Shown here in pieces: positions 11,517 through 23,008 of a stretch of 64,000 nt of DNA. Source of the stretch: Coniferiporia sulphurascens (taxonomy: Eukaryota > Basidiomycota > Agaricomycetes > Hymenochaetales > Hymenochaetaceae); the NCBI GenBank assembly GCA_002794785.1, contig NBBA01000004.1, positions 2,232,001-2,296,000 of the forward strand, given 5' to 3'. The notes beneath the pieces were generated by a model that saw only the letters and a program-made list of their open reading frames with translations, was not told the origin of the DNA and searched no databases. Position 1 is the first letter of the stretch; the number at the start of each line of letters is the position of its first letter. The position numbers were made by a program, and so were the translations under genes.

Positions 11517-13426
11517 CTATGCTCCCGCCTTCCAATACGCGATATCACCATCAACCACTAAGAATATTCATTAGCTTCAGTACAATAGCAACGAGCACTT
11601 GTAATAAACTACTCACTCTCGTACGGCTTGCCTTGCTGCCTGAGTTTGCCGTTAGCTTTGACCGTCGCCTCGCTACCATACTCGTGCAAGTCCTCGTAAC
11701 TCATGATTTCACCGCAGACGAACTTGTTTTCGAAGTCCGAACTAGCGAACGACAGCATCAGTCATATCGCGTACACACGTGGAGGATTGAACATACTGGA
11801 TGACACCGGCTGCCTGCGGGGCCTTGGTCCCCCGACGTATTGTCCACGCGCGCACTTCATCCGGACCACACGTGAAATAGCGGATCAACTGTGCAACAAA
11901 GTCAGGCTCACTAAACAGCTTGAAAAAGTACATCATACGCACATCGAGACTGGAGTAGCCTGCCTGGGTGATTTTTCCCAGTGCGCTCACCGCACCGACC
12001 TTCTTCTGTTCTTCCGCCCTTTCCTCGGGTGTTGCCATCTGCGCGAGGCGATCTTCAAGGGCAACGGAGAAAGGAATGAGTGGGTCTCCAGGGTTGTTTT
12101 GGTCAATCCAAGCTTTGATTTTCGGTAGCCTGAAGATGTGTACCGGTTAAGGAAGGAGGGTCATGACTGGAAACACATGATGAACCCACCATTTATTCTT
12201 TTTCCGAATGTAGTCCTTCTCGCTCAGATTGACGAGATAGGTTACCGGTTTAGCAGTGAGGAGCTGAAGACCGTTGATGACATCAATCTAATAAAGTTAG
12301 TTAGTACTTGGGCTCTTGCAAAACAATCAAACGAGAGGAATGAGGCTAAGGAATCAGATAGTAAATTTATCTCAAAGGAATATGGGGCGTTACTCCCTCC
12401 TCAACGAGCTGGGTTAAAGTCAAGCTTAAAGCTCTTTGTCATCATAATATGTAGTAGTCTATGTGGTAAATGGTAACAAACAACCCAACGCGAGCTCACC
12501 TCTTTGTTGTTCCAGACACCCTTGCGCACATCCTTCTGGTCTTCCGTTATATGCCTGAGAACTTTCTCGATGATTGCCTGCAAGCCAATCAGTGAGCAGT
12601 TTCCGGTAGGCAACTTAAAAGACGCACAATCTCCTCCTTCTTGGCTCTGTCTACCAAACTAGTATTCCCAAGTGCCCTCCCGCCTCTCTTCGAACCATCC
12701 AGGGCCTTCTCAACCCATTCAATGTCCTTGAGCCTAAGCTCTGTCTGGATGATCTCCATATCGCGAACAGGATCCACGTCGCCTTCGACATGAGTGACCT
12801 CCGCATCATCGAACGCGCGCACAACCTGGAAAATGCCATCTACAGCACGAACATGGGACAGGAAGGCATTTCCGAGACCAGCACCCGTCGAGGCACCCTG
12901 TGACGTGAACGTCCTTAAGGGGCGATTAATTTCTGATCATAAGGGCAACCTACAGCGGTCAGACCGGCAATATCAATGCAGGTTAGAAACGCTGGCACTT
13001 TTGATACTGGCTTGTAAAGGTCACAGAGCCAGTCGAAACGCGGGTCAGGGACGGGTATACGCGCTTCCTAAAATTTTGTTTAGTCCGAGAAGAAACAGGG
13101 AAAAGTGTTCGTGCACTCACTTCAGGGTTGATTGTCGCATATGGAAAGTTGGCCGCTTTGCCCAGGTCTAACCATTGTGTAAAATTTAAAAAATTCGACT
13201 CGACAAACAAACGGATAAAACTAAACGACGTACCGGTTTCAGAGAGCGCATTAAAGAACGACGACTTTCCTACGTTTGGTACACCTATGGAGTTACTGGG
13301 ATTAGATGAGAATGAGACAGGACCAGATGCACGAAAGGACAGACCTACGATACCAATCTTTAAATTGTTACTCGGGCGCCCGAGCAACGTCTTTTTCTCT
13401 GGCTCAGCTGCCTTCTTGGGTGGCAT
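11517..13426 (-). CDS. OLA1: Obg-like ATPase 1 (YchF/OLA1 family)
   Basis: Ribosome-associated P-loop ATPase of the Obg/YchF group, cytosolic. Ten exons: 13426-13345, 13284-13234, 13167-13121, 13067-12954, 12897-12628, 12577-12500, 12287-12190, 12129-11797, 11741-11617, 11557-11517. These give 412 aa, close to the usual 395. Seen motifs: the N-terminus MPPKK, G1 GVPNVGKSS (residues 28-36), G3 DIAGLT, and NLSE (234-237). The NxxE in place of NKxD explains why this family prefers ATP. A C-terminal TGS domain follows ([12 protein letters not shown], then [10 protein letters not shown] at the end). Start fixed by the family's MPPKK opening. The gene is divergent from the GPI-like gene at 13796. 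Intron 6 (12288-12499, 212 nt) is long for this window. Confidence 0.96.
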
Positions 13427-13795
13427 TCTCTTTTTTACTTGAGTGCACGCTGTGCTGGAGAAAGGGGCAATACAACCGGAGACAAACAGAAAAGCTCGCA
13501 AACGCGTCGGTGGATGTTGCGGTAGTTGAAGAAGACGATGAGCATATCGAATCACCATCTCGAGAAAAAAAATTGAAAAAGAGGAAAAGGAAATGCAGGT
13601 CTAGATAAGGATCAACGTGGGAATAAGATCAACGTAGATATTTATATATTTATAGAATATTCGGAGTTTCAAACCAGTCCCAATGCAGTCATCGACGACC
13701 GTCACCTCCGCTCCGCCCTCCATCCGCAGCGCGTGAACACGCCATCGTCCCTAGTCGCCAGCTTTCTTATCCACCACTATAGACGAGCGACTAGC
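13427..13795. promoter_or_regulatory. Divergent promoter region, OLA1 / secreted Ser-Thr-rich protein
   Basis: 369 bp between two divergent start codons. An AT-only run at about 13638-13660 with TATTTATATATTTATA is a TATA-like element about 140 bp upstream of the plus-strand ATG. I see no other motif I can name. Confidence 0.4.
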
Positions 13796-14491
13796 ATGAA
13801 GTACTGTATTGTCGCCATCCTTACTTGCCTATCTGCCGCACTTGTACACGCGCAGACGGTCACAACTACGGACGCGTGAGTACGCCCCTGTAGCCGAGTC
13901 TAGTATGTGTACTAATATTTACTGCCGACAGTCTTGGAGAGACTGTTATCGAAGTCGTTACATTGGATGTAAACGGATTAGCGACAACAGAAATATTGTA
14001 CGTTCTTTTTTATTGGTCATTCCCCCTCCGTTGAATGATTGTTTTGCAGACAGACAGTGGCGGGGGCGGCTGGCCTTACAACAAGCTCAACGTCTCTGAC
14101 TTCAACTGCAACTTCGACTTCAACTTCGACTTCAACTTCGACTTCAACGACTACGACCCCACTCGACCAGGGCCCTGTCGGCCAGCCCGCAGCCACAGAA
14201 ACTGGGCAAACTACTTTTGCGTACACTACGACCGATGCAAATGGAGATACAACTGTCGTCCAAGACACATTCACTCCTAGCTTCGTTACGGGTACTACCC
14301 TGCCCCCGCAAACATTCACCGGCACCGTACTCGACTACAGCTCTTGGCTCAGCCTTGTCGGGACAAATACGGTTGCAGCGGACTCGGTCGCGAGTGGTGC
14401 GCAGGCGGGTCGAATGTCACGTGGGGCGTACGGCGCGGGTGCTGCTCTGCTGGCTGGCGTATTAGGTGGGGCGTGGCTTGTCGTTGGATGA
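13796..14491 (+). CDS. Small secreted Ser/Thr-rich protein, probably GPI-anchored
   Basis: Three exons (13796-13875, 13932-13997, 14050-14491) give 195 aa. A clear signal peptide opens the protein (MKYCIVAILTCLSAALVHA). A (Thr-Ser)n block encoded by a 12-bp tandem repeat follows, then a TTDANG/VTGTT region typical of fungal wall proteins. The C-terminus is a hydrophobic tail (GAALLAGVLGGAWLVVG) after small residues, as expected for GPI attachment. Such proteins are O-mannosylated wall or membrane components. No enzymatic domain is visible and I do not recognise an exact family. The genomic context is no help: OLA1 on one side, a secreted protease on the other. Confidence 0.8.
14111..14146 (+). 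repeat. 12-bp tandem repeat (ACTTCGACTTCA x3)
   Basis: Three exact copies plus imperfect flanking units, encoding Thr-Ser repeats in the secreted protein at 13796-14491. Length is likely to vary between strains. Confidence 0.85.
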
Positions 14492-14882
14492 TGCTGCCCC
14501 GATTTCTGGTATTTCTTAATATGCGTACACATTGTTGCTATGCTTAGACGTGGTGGTTGACAGACACTATTTTGGTGTGGACGCTGTCGTATGTACTAAC
14601 GACCTTTATTCCCGACTCTTCTTTTTGCTATGGACATATATCTGGCATTCTTATAATTTTTCTGCAAACTCATTCAATACGCATCTCATGTTGTCACGTA
14701 TACGCACACCGTGGCGCTGTCTTGCCCATTGCGGCGTACGATGTAAAGACCAAAAAAAAATACGTTTGAACATCGCAACAGCGATTTCGATCCTACTGAA
14801 CATTACACCTCAAGGGTCGTAAATTTTACTTACAGCATATACCGTGGTCGTTCCGCATGAACACTGCAGTCCTTAACCCCCC
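14492..14882. other. Convergent 3' intergenic region
   Basis: Lies between the stop codons of the GPI-like protein (plus) and the fungalysin (minus). No coding signal; it should contain both polyadenylation regions. Confidence 0.5.
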
Positions 14883-17800
14883 TTAGCATCCTTCAGGGAC
14901 GGTAGCATCGTTTTCATGGTTTGCGGCGTTCACGCCGAGTCCACGGCCAGCGAAGGCCTGGAAACCATCGCAAACATCAGTATGTGTTAAGCAAGAATTC
15001 CGGGGTAGCTGGAGAAATGTAAAACGCACGTTCCACAGCAAACACGCGTTCGCGCCGTCGAACCTGTTGACATCGGCCTGAATCCATGCGTCGCGCGCCT
15101 GTAAGAACGTCGGGTTGCACGGCTGCAGCGCTAACTGGTCGATGAAAAGGTGCCTGCGCGAGGTATCAATAAGTAATCTCAAAATTCTGAAGAACATTGA
15201 CACAAACATAAAGACGATGTTCCCTTCGGTGCCACTAGATAGTGCAGAGCATGTTACGACGTCTTCTTTTTGCGGGTATTTTCAAGACTTACTCCGGATT
15301 AGTGTCTGCGGTTGTTGAAAAGCCACTGTATCAAAGTACAAAAGCTTCTTTCACATTGCTCTTAAAGAGTGCGGCTGAGTTGACTTACTGTGCACCAACA
15401 AGCGCAGCGTGCACGTCGTGCAGCATAGTCGCCCAGACCTCGCCAATGTCTGCCGCGCATGTGTCCATGCATACGATTTAGTTATAGGGCTCAGTGATAA
15501 GGTTTCCGCGACGTACCATGCACTTCCGAGAGCGTTTGGAGATTTGAGTACATCAAAGGGTCGATAGTCCTTTCAGTATAATAAGAAGGCAGAATTAGAG
15601 ATGTTTCCTAACAGCTGAAGGTATCCCGCCACTCACTTGTTTGAACTGTACGGGACAGAACGGATGCCTGAGGAGAGTTATGATGCTGTGAGCTTACCCA
15701 GAGACTGTGATATGGGCGTGTACTTGCCAGCAGGGTCGTTCGTGACGTAGCTTTTAAATAACGGTCAGCAGATAGATATTTTCTGGGAAACTGATAACGT
15801 CTGTTTACCTTCCGAGTGTGAAGTCTTTTATCTCAGCTGTCTGCTCCGTCCACTCTGCGAATGCATCAGACCAACCCTCTCCCATGCCACCCGCCTCAGT
15901 AGTTTGCAGACATCTATTCATCTAACAGTTAGCTTTCCTGGGACCAGAAAAAGCGTAGTGAGGCACCACTAACCGGCCGGTTCCGCCGCCAGTGAGACGG
16001 TTGGAAGTCCCATGTGTATTCTCGTGTGAGACAATGTCATTCTCTAGGGCACCGTCACGTTCAGGCTGTTATAAGGATATGATAAATGAGCCAGATAAGC
16101 TTTATCATTCAGCGAGAACTGCCTACCGACGTCTAAATAGGATTGATTGGGGGAAAAGCGAGGTTAACATCCACTATGCTTCAATGGGACGTGTCCCTAT
16201 GACTTACGAATGTCCAAAGGAACATCCTGCACAAATAAACGTGTCATTGTAATTAAACTCGTGCGTGCGAGGGTGAGCCTTACCGCATGCGTCCAGACTG
16301 TCCACTGAACGGAAACTATTAGAGGAGGGAAAAAATAAACCGGAATGAATGCTAATTTGCTTACTCGGGGGGCGTCTATAAGATGTTTACAAAATCGGTG
16401 TCACATCAAAATCTAGCTTTTGGTCACTTACCGAAAAGTCTGCATTGTTCGTACCTGTAATGAGCAAGAGATGGGGCTTGCTAAGCCCATTTTTGCATGT
16501 GTGAGTAGTTATAGTAACTTACCCGCCGAATCCTGCACGGAAATCTGCACATTATCATTCCCTAAACCGCCTTTGCCGAAATTGTCAGTTTGAAAGTTAA
16601 AGGCAGACTCCGTGAATCCTGATTATTAGCGAATCAATACCCGAGCCCGCATATTTAAAGATAGAGCTTGCCATATCGATATGTAATGTCCTGTCACGTT
16701 GATTAAAGGTGAACCATCATTTTGACTGGGAAGACGCCAGACTCACATGAACGTTATTAGATACTAAACGAAAATGTTACGATTGAGATACAGCGAATGT
16801 GGGCTGTAGAATGCCTCACCATAAAACGCGTTTGTGCGCGCTGCATCTAAATTGGTTCCTGCCGTCGGCGCTTCCGAATCATCGTCCGGGAAGTCGAAAA
16901 CCAAACCAGTCGCAGATTCCTCAGTGATGGCAGAAGTCGCTCCCTTAAATGCTGGAAGTAGTTCAAGAAACGAATAAAATATACTATCGGATCCCTTTTT
17001 TACTCACAGACAACATTATTCCCTCTGCGAAATCAAACGATATTAGAAACTCTTCAGTAACTTCCTGAAAACCTTTACGCACGAAGTTCCCTCGGATCCT
17101 GTATTCCAACCCTCAGGGGATGAAAGCGGGTCTTCCGGGTCTTCGACGAGCTGCATTCCGGTGGTGGGGTCCTGCTGGTGTATCGGAACCACGAAGAACT
17201 TTTTATGGGAAAAAAATATAGGGTCACACCATCTAAAAGGTAAAAAATATCATGCAAAATACTTACAGCAGAATCAGCCGTGAAGTCGGTAACGCCCACT
17301 ATATCGCCAGACTGTGCATCAACGAAAGCCTCGAGCCAGTGTTCGTTCTCCACCTGGATAACGTGGGTGAGCACCACACTCCCGTCATCTTTTGCGAAGA
17401 ATTCGAGGCCAGTGGGAAAGCCGTTATGAGTTGCATGTAGCTGCGATTCAGCAGCAGAGATCGCGGCGTCTGACGAGATTGCAGGTGTTGCAGAAGAGAC
17501 ACTGTCTATATACAGATGATAATCATGTGTTTGTAAGTGAGAAGTCGACAGATAGGCCTGGTACGATTAACGTACCTGGCTTGATAAAGTTCGATCCAAA
17601 TGATACGACCTTTCCATTCGTGTTCAGGGCTACGTTAGCGACGGCATTCGCAACTTCAATATCGTTCTAAATGTGAGGGTACCAATGAGAAGGAGGGATC
17701 TAGTCCAAATCAATTAAACTATACTTACAATCTTCTGCTTTAAGAAAGCATGAGTAGCGCTTTGGCTAATAAAGCTCTTCTTGAATACGATATCATCTTC

Positions 17801-18119
17801 CTCGATACCCAAGCGCGATGCAACAAAGGACACGGCAATTTCCGCGACGTCGGATGACTCCGTACGCTTGGACAACGGATGGTCGATACCAACACCAAAG
17901 GTCTAGGAACGTTAAGTTCGCAAATACTGCATGGGCCGTAACAAAGATAAAAAGGTAACCAACCTCAAATTGAGAGGGCGGATGAAAAGACGTGACAATC
18001 GCGCCGCTGGATAGGGTCCGCACGCGATGTGTTGCATGTTTCGCGGTCGATGGCCAGGGTGCTGCGAGCGTACAGCCAAACAGAGAGACACCCAGAACGA
18101 AATGTAAAAATGCGACCAT
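14883..18119 (-). CDS. Extracellular metallopeptidase, fungalysin family (MEROPS M36)
   Basis: Secreted zinc endopeptidase made as a proenzyme. I place 24 exons, giving 584 aa. Signal peptide at 1-19 (MVAFLHFVLG...CTLAA), then an FTP/PepSY-type propeptide to about 215, then the catalytic domain. Zinc ligands and catalytic Glu are in HENTH (391-395), followed by GTSNRLTGGG. The third ligand is in GMGEGWSD (Glu420). The C-terminus carries DIGEVW, LALQPC and RGLGVNAANHEN, all typical of M36. Many internal exons are tiny: 17008-17024, 16747-16763, 16672-16690, 16432-16454, 16365-16375, 16284-16304, 16208-16226, 15728-15750. Two introns need GC donors (16619-16671 and 15668-15727); with them the frame gives YRYGFTESAF and DPAGIRSVPY. 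No frameshift or missing catalytic residue, so it looks functional. Confidence 0.94.
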
Positions 18120-18207
18120 TATAAACTACGCGAGCGGAGGCAAATCAAGTCCCAGAGAAAGCCACAGAACAGACCGTCCGTAGCGAGAGGCTCCTCATTC
18201 TCTTCAC

Positions 18208-18217
18208 CTTTTTATCC
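18208..18217 (-). promoter_or_regulatory. TATA-like box of the fungalysin gene
   Basis: Minus-strand GGATAAAAAG about 90 bp upstream of the fungalysin ATG (18119). Position and composition fit a TATA element of a regulated secreted-enzyme gene. Confidence 0.4.
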
Positions 18218-20011
18218 AGGCCCTGGACGTGATAAAACAGGGGACCATGTGGTCTTTGGAAGGGATGTTCTTGCGCACAGCGTGGTCTCCCGACATCTAT
18301 CACTTGGAGACGTATCGGCCTACGTATAGTACCAGGGGAGAAAATGTGTATCTTCTTGACAGAAGGAGGGAGAACCGAGCTGAGCCGCGCCAAGGACTTC
18401 AGGTAGATGACATCTTGATGTGCTGGCAAACTGCCCGGGGCATTGTGAGAACGACCCAGCGCAGAGATAAGAGTTTCACAGGGCTTCTTCAGAAAAATAT
18501 AAACGAAGCAGTCAACGATGGACATTAAATTTAGAACAGAGACGGCAAGCTGCAGTCCATTTAAGCATGATGAACCAGAGAAACACGTAGTAGTTTCGCC
18601 CCCGCGCCGTGGCCCGTGACGCGAAGGCCGATGTGTAACAGACCAGCGATAGCGATGAGGCCGACGTAGAAGGCAACCGGCGTAACAAAATACACCCTTT
18701 CCATAAAGTGATTACAGCTGAAAATGAAGGTTTCAATCTTTGACCTTCCAGTTGTTTCTCGGCCGGACACGTCGCATATTGGGGATACAAGAAATCTTGG
18801 CAGAGAAGCCCTATCTGAAGCGAAGTCCATTTTAAGCAAAAGCATGGTCCAACAATTTTGGCCGCCATCATGAAGGAACTTGAGACCCGATACTAGCATG
18901 TGTACCGGACGCAAGAAACGCGGGAAGGCTGCCAAGATACACTTACTTTAGTAACAATTTCCATGTACCAGAAGCGTACTGATGATTATGGCACTTTGCT
19001 CGCTGGAGAGTCGCATCTGATCTGATCGAGAGATCCTCTGATTCGAAGGGATGTACTATCTGATCATGATGTACGCACTGAACGCGCACCCGCGAACGGT
19101 TGCTTACAAATCTCTTTTATTATCCATTTAGGGCCAAGTAAATATAACGGCCGGCCTGTATACGGTACAGGCTATCGTATGACCCTATTGCAAAGTCACA
19201 TTTTCAGACAAAACTTGGGTTTCTGGCCTCCACATCATCATGGGTATAGGATCGATAGATTACTTCTGAGCCGTCGTACAGTATATAAATCTTTCTTGCC
19301 ACTTTTTTCGACGAAATTTAGAGATGCCTCCCGTTCGAGACTAATTTTTGTTTTGGAAGTGACTTTGTAAAAGGGGTCATACGATAGTATGCCAAGGACA
19401 AGACGAGATGCGAAGGCGGAGGGATGAGTCGATTACCATATTACTGTAATAAAACATATTATAGCTATTTTACTTGATTATGTATTTGTCCGTTCTTAGA
19501 TCGGATCCCTTCATTGCCGGTTTTCTACTACTACCTTTTCTCTAAGCCATCACTGGCGCAACCTTTTTTAATTGCGGATTTGCAGTCCACGGATCGGATC
19601 GTAAGGGGATCAGGTCGGCTCATTAGAGTTTTTCTTAATACAGTTGTTGATACCACTACAAACAATGTATATACTACCTCTTGTTCAAGTTAATGCTAGG
19701 ATCCGTTCCATGGATCCGATCTACTACTATTTAATAGTATGGATCGATCGCTTCCCATCTGGTGCCTGCCCCTTTAACTGACTTTCAAATAGTTAACACA
19801 AGACCATAGTGCCGCAATGGATGAGTACAGTACATACTTCACTATCCTCAACAATATTGATTATTTACAACGGGATCGAGCCCCACATCACTTTCAAACT
19901 ACCGCTAGTATCAGCTCCGCTTAGTGCTCCGAGTCTATGTTTGTCATCTTCAGCTGGGCCCTCCCCCTCTCCCCCTTTGTACTAGCGGACCTCGCGTGTC
20001 GACTTCCCCCT
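18218..20011. other. Gene-poor stretch, 1.8 kb
   Basis: Holds overlapping ORFs on both strands without recognisable domains. A minus-strand ORF at 18561-18935 ends in a hydrophobic segment (VYFVTPVAFYVGLIAIAGLL) that could be a membrane helix, but no start or splice model is convincing. Between 19497 and 19760 the palindrome GATC occurs many times, often paired as GGATCGGATC or GGATCCGATC. No transposase or tRNA seen. Confidence 0.4.
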
Positions 20012-21176
20012 TCACTCCGCTGCAGTCGGTATTGGGACCGGGGCGCCCAACAGCAAGCGCCTCCCCAGCCTGCTGGACGTAGCCGGCGTCGTCTCCTTAG
20101 TAGTATTCCCTCTGCACCAGCGACCTACACCAACCCCATGCAACCCGCCCAGCCCAAGCCCATTGAAGAAGGCCGGAGCGGCATGATCGCCTCCTCCCGT
20201 AGTCCCCGCGCTGCAGCTGTTACTCGCGCTGTGGCTGCAGCTGTTACCAGTGCTTGTGCTTGTGCTCGTGCTTGTGCTCGTGCTTGTGCTCGTGGTGGTG
20301 CGTGAAGTGGGGGGGTCGACGAGATCTGGGTCTGCTTTAGGTTCAGCAGTTTCAGTTTCAGTCCCGGTCTCGGCCTTTATATTCGGGTTCGGAGAGTAGG
20401 GTGGTGGACCTGCAGGCGTTGATAGACGCTGCGGCCCAGCTCGCCGATTGTTGCTCCCGATGCGTGGCTTGCGGAGAAGGGACACGAGGTATAGTATGAG
20501 TGAGGCTGTCAGGAAGACCAGCGCGAGACGGCCTAGACTGTCTACTGTATATGGACCGTGCGTATGACCAACAAAAACAGATAAGCGGGAAAGGAAACAA
20601 TAGAGTTGTGAGCTTTACTGACAGAAAGACTCGCCTGCCCAGCTAAAGCTGCTGCGGCCCGCTATGACATTCACCAGGCGGTATTCCAGTCCGCAGGAAT
20701 CTGCTAGTATACAGTACAAATCCGTACTGTCAGTATGAAAAAAAAACGGAACACCCCATACGAGTAGCGCACCCTTGAGAATATACGGGTCATCCGGACC
20801 GTCCCAGCCTTCGCACAGGACTTCCACACGCCCAAAGCGCAGCGTTGGCGGCAAATTAGCCTCGCACTGCCCATTTCCAGAGTTCCAATTCAAAGTTTAA
20901 AAAAAGACCATCCACATACATATACCCCAAGTTAGCTCTCCACCTCACTGTTTATACCTAAAAATAGCCCCAAAAGGCCACACGCACCGTCCAATTGGCC
21001 TCCACGTCTTCTCCACCGTTATTATAGCACCGTACCATTTCGGGCTGGAAGCTCTTGCACGCCCGCCCAAGGCATCGCAACTGCGGTACCGGCGGCTCGC
21101 GGCGCGCCTCTGCGTACTCGTCGGCGTACAGCGTGAGTACGCGGACAGAGGACAGTCGTTCGCGGAGAGGCGACAT
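20012..21176 (-). CDS. SARAF/TMEM66-like membrane protein (store-operated calcium entry regulator family)
   Basis: Four exons (21176-20988, 20866-20773, 20700-20623, 20541-20012) give 296 aa from the first usable ATG. Family features: the Cys-rich luminal part PQLRCLGRACKSFQP, then LRFGRVEVLCEGWDGPDDPYIL and DSCGLEYRLV, matching the conserved core of animal SARAF. One membrane helix follows (LALVFLTASLILYLVSLL), then a cytosolic tail with GPPPYSP and a Gly-rich FFNGLGLGGL near the end, as in the animal protein. Animal SARAF sits in the ER and slows store-operated calcium entry by binding STIM1; fungi have no clear STIM, so the fungal role is open. The model lacks the expected signal peptide, so an upstream exon is probably missing. 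The last 40 residues may also be mis-spliced. Confidence 0.78.
20250..20291 (-). repeat. 6-bp tandem repeat coding for (Thr-Ser)n in the SARAF tail
   Basis: Seven units of GTGCTT/GTGCTC on the plus strand, read as Ser-Thr repeats on the minus strand in the cytosolic tail of the SARAF-like protein. Confidence 0.85.
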
Positions 21177-22267
21177 TGTGAATATCCACTAGTAATTCTA
21201 AGCTGTGAATTGTGGGTCGAGTGTTGCGGTGACGCGTTTGTCTCAAGCTAGTCCCGTCCAGTGGTTACCACACGCTGGCAGGAGGAATCAGGAGCTAGGG
21301 GACTGCTGAGAACTAGGGGCCCCATTTGTAGACGGTAACTGGGTGTCGGGAATCGGAACTCTTTTAGTTCATAACAGGTTTGAGTGCGGAACACATGCCA
21401 TGTCTGGTAAGTGTTCCATACGTATCTCTTCCAGGACGCGAGTTGCGGGATGACTTCGCATTGCTTCGCTGCATCGTTGCATCCGCATGTAGCTGGTATA
21501 TTGCGCACATAAGACACGTTATCAGCACTAGAACCTCCCCGTCGCATATTAACTTAACCTGGAGGATTTAAAAGGTTACGGAGGGACCGAAAAAAAAGGA
21601 CGTTTACACCGTGTGTCAGACACTGATTTAGCTTCTCACTCGGATAAAAAGCTGGAATTCAGCAATTTGCGGCGCTGGCGAATACACCCTGTATCCAAGA
21701 ATATCGTTTAACCAAACAAATAGTTGTGCGAAGGAATTCGAGGGTGCATACAAGCAGCGAAAGTTCTACGAAGAATATTTCCAACTTGGCATCGAGCTCA
21801 AACTTCTACAAAAAAACAAATCGACTCAGCGTGGAAGGACCTTATAACTAGCGTTTAAATGTAATTGCATGTCTATAAGTGTAGGGCCAGCTGGCTCTGG
21901 CAGGACCCGATACCGAACTTTCACTAGGCCATCGGCAACCTTAAGGCGTTGATGCTATTATAAGCATGTTAACAGATCCGCGGCTGATCTGCAGAGGTTC
22001 ATTGATTACTGACTATATCTCAGGCTTGGGTCCGTATTCTGGTGATCTCGCACCTTGGTTCGTTCGTGGCCCGCGTCTGAAGGGGAGTTGAAAAAAAGCA
22101 GCACAATACCATAATCATTATTGTCGCCCTCGTGCCAGTGACATCAACTTGTCGGAGCAGGAACGACAGCGCCGCCCGCACACGGGCACGCAATTCTCCT
22201 TCAAGAAGAATGGAAGGTGCCGTCGCTCAAGGTTTAGGAAGCATCCCTCAAATGTGACTTCCACGAC
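21177..22267. other. Region upstream of SARAF with a short coding-like remnant
   Basis: No convincing signal-peptide exon for SARAF could be found here. A plus-strand open stretch at about 21720-21846 (YKQRKFYEEYFQLGIELKLL, then a stop) looks protein-like, with a charged amphipathic helix, but has no start and no neighbours in frame. It may be a gene fragment. Confidence 0.3.
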
Positions 22268-22653
22268 GTGTCCCATTTACCCTGTTTTACAAGCAGCTCT
22301 CTGAAGAACCTCAACTCGATCCTGTCCGGGGCACGGCATTGCACGAAGCGGATATTCTTCAAGTTTGGGAACGTCATACAGGTCCGGGAGTCATATCAAA
22401 TCGTCCAGATGTTGGGCTTCAAGGACAGCATCCTGAGGATAAGACTGCGCAAGTTGTGCAGATTTGTAAATGTTACATCCCAAGGGAAACGTTGACCTCA
22501 CTTCACGATATTATCGTATGTGCTGTGCTTGTGGGAGCTCCGTCCGCAATCCACATTCCCTCGATTGATCGGAACGTCGATGACGGCGGTGCGCTCCTCC
22601 ACTGCGACTTGCACGATGCGTATGGAAGCGTTGGACTGAATTTCTACGACTGA
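22268..22653 (+). other. Open frame without start, orphan fragment
   Basis: A frame stays open from about 22268 to a TGA at 22651-22653. It has protein-like composition (LFYKQLSEEPQLDPVRG, then VWERHTGPG). There is no upstream in-frame ATG, no clear splice acceptor and no domain I recognise. Either the last exon of an unrecognised gene or a gene remnant. Confidence 0.25.
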
Positions 22654-23008
22654 CGGCTGGACTGGAACGACATTGGTTCTCGGGCGTCGCGTGCACGACC
22701 GGTTGATGCGATGGAGAGTCATCTGCCCGAATCCCGACATTAGTCCTTTTTCTTGCTTCAGTTTCTAAGTGCCAGGTCGCCTGACATTAGGTTTGCGCTG
22801 TCACATGAGAAAGATGTTATCATGGGGCGAATAAGTTCATATCCTGTGCAAAGCACATTTGTCAATAAGAATATATTTCTCGGTTAAGTTGCTATCATCA
22901 TTAGTACGCCTCGGACGTTCCAGTGAGGATGAACCGGATAAACGTGCATTTCGATGTATGTCTAGTCGATAAGGGAAAAGCGCGCCCGACACTCCGTACC
23001 GGCAGCAT
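22654..23008. other. Intergenic
   Basis: No coding or structural signal seen. Confidence 0.4.

Noticed and set aside
18145..18525. Minus-strand 126-codon ORF upstream of the fungalysin gene
   Set aside because: It overlaps the TATA-like element and promoter of the fungalysin gene and has no domain or splice support.
20012..20305. Plus-strand Ala/Cys/Arg-rich ORF
   Set aside because: Antisense of the Thr-Ser repeat in the SARAF-like gene.
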